This document shows, one piece after another, positions 5,825-6,008 of a stretch of 6,008 nt of DNA (the first letter of the stretch is position 1; each line of letters opens with the position of its first letter). This DNA comes from Candidatus Eiseniibacteriota bacterium. Its GTDB lineage: Bacteria; Eisenbacteria; RBG-16-71-46; SZUA-252. Below the pieces are notes generated by a model, which saw nothing but the letters and a program-made list of their open reading frames with translations, had not been told where the DNA came from and did no database searches. Made by a program: the position numbers and the translations under genes. The DNA is taken from contig JAEHDN010000329.1 of assembly GCA_016880395.1 (NCBI GenBank), positions 1 through 6,008 of the forward strand, written 5' to 3'.

Positions 5825-6008
5825 CTACCTCCCGAACACCCCCAGGCTAGACCGAAGGACGGTACTGTCCAGGCCCTGGGACTCGATCGTGATCCGAACC
5901 GAATCGGCCGAGCCAGCGACGGCCGAATCGGCGCGCGAGGTCTCGACATTCGCGAGAGGCACGCCGTGGCTGGACGCGTCGGGCTGCCGACGGCCGCTGG
6001 CCGCGCTC
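5825..6008 (-). CDS. C-terminal fragment of an unidentified protein (enters from right edge)
   Basis: On the minus strand one frame is open from the right edge to TAG at 5827-5825, giving 60 complete codons. Most third positions are G or C, unlike the competing + frame over the same stretch, which supports coding. The visible end includes ADSVRITIESQGLDSTVLRS and finishes SSLGVFGR. The alternation of polar and hydrophobic residues suggests a beta-rich or loosely structured C-terminus. No motif identifies a family. It converges on the oxidase gene with a 70-base gap. With only the last 60 residues visible, function cannot be assigned. Confidence 0.5.
   Translation of the reverse strand, partial: SAASGRRQPDASSHGVPLANVETSRADSAVAGSADSVRITIESQGLDSTVLRSSLGVFGR

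Overview
This is a high-GC bacterial window with three complete genes, all on the + strand, and a partial minus-strand gene cut by each edge. The largest product ends in a PNPFNP-type, FlgD/T9SS-like surface-sorting domain and carries GACCLP cysteine modules. This mix is familiar from FCB-group and related environmental bacteria such as Candidatus Eisenbacteria. That placement is an inference from protein style, not from a marker gene.

Layout. Bases 1-486 (-) hold the N-terminal 162 residues of an uncharacterised protein with a helix-hairpin-helix-like stretch; it runs off the left edge. A 57-base divergent gap follows. Bases 544-1500 (+) encode a PLP-dependent serine/threonine dehydratase-family enzyme. 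Ten bases downstream, 1511-2521 (+) encodes an ornithine cyclodeaminase/mu-crystallin-family NAD(P)-dependent enzyme. These two form an operon-like pair. Bases 2522-2676 are non-coding, with two possible hairpins and the ribosome binding site of the next gene. Bases 2677-5754 (+) encode a 1025-residue exported multicopper oxidase. After a 70-base convergent gap with a possible hairpin terminator, 5825-6008 (-) is the C-terminal end of an unidentified gene entering from the right.

How the genes may work together. The dehydratase and the cyclodeaminase-family protein plausibly act in sequence on one amino acid or derivative: alpha,beta-elimination to an enamine/imine, then NAD(P)H-dependent reduction or the reverse. 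The same two families are paired in ectoine/hydroxyectoine utilisation (EutB/EutC), but no other ectoine gene is visible. The cyclodeaminase homologue also appears to have Cys where true ornithine cyclodeaminase has its catalytic Asp, so its substrate is open. The oxidase appears to be a separate transcription unit.

The most unusual object is the oxidase. It joins, in order, a signal peptide, a stand-alone type 1 copper cupredoxin with a full ligand set, a six-cysteine module, a DNRLRE-type beta domain, a second six-cysteine module, a complete CotA-like laccase core with all four copper motifs, and a C-terminal sorting-like domain. I found no RNA gene, CRISPR array, insertion sequence or phage element.
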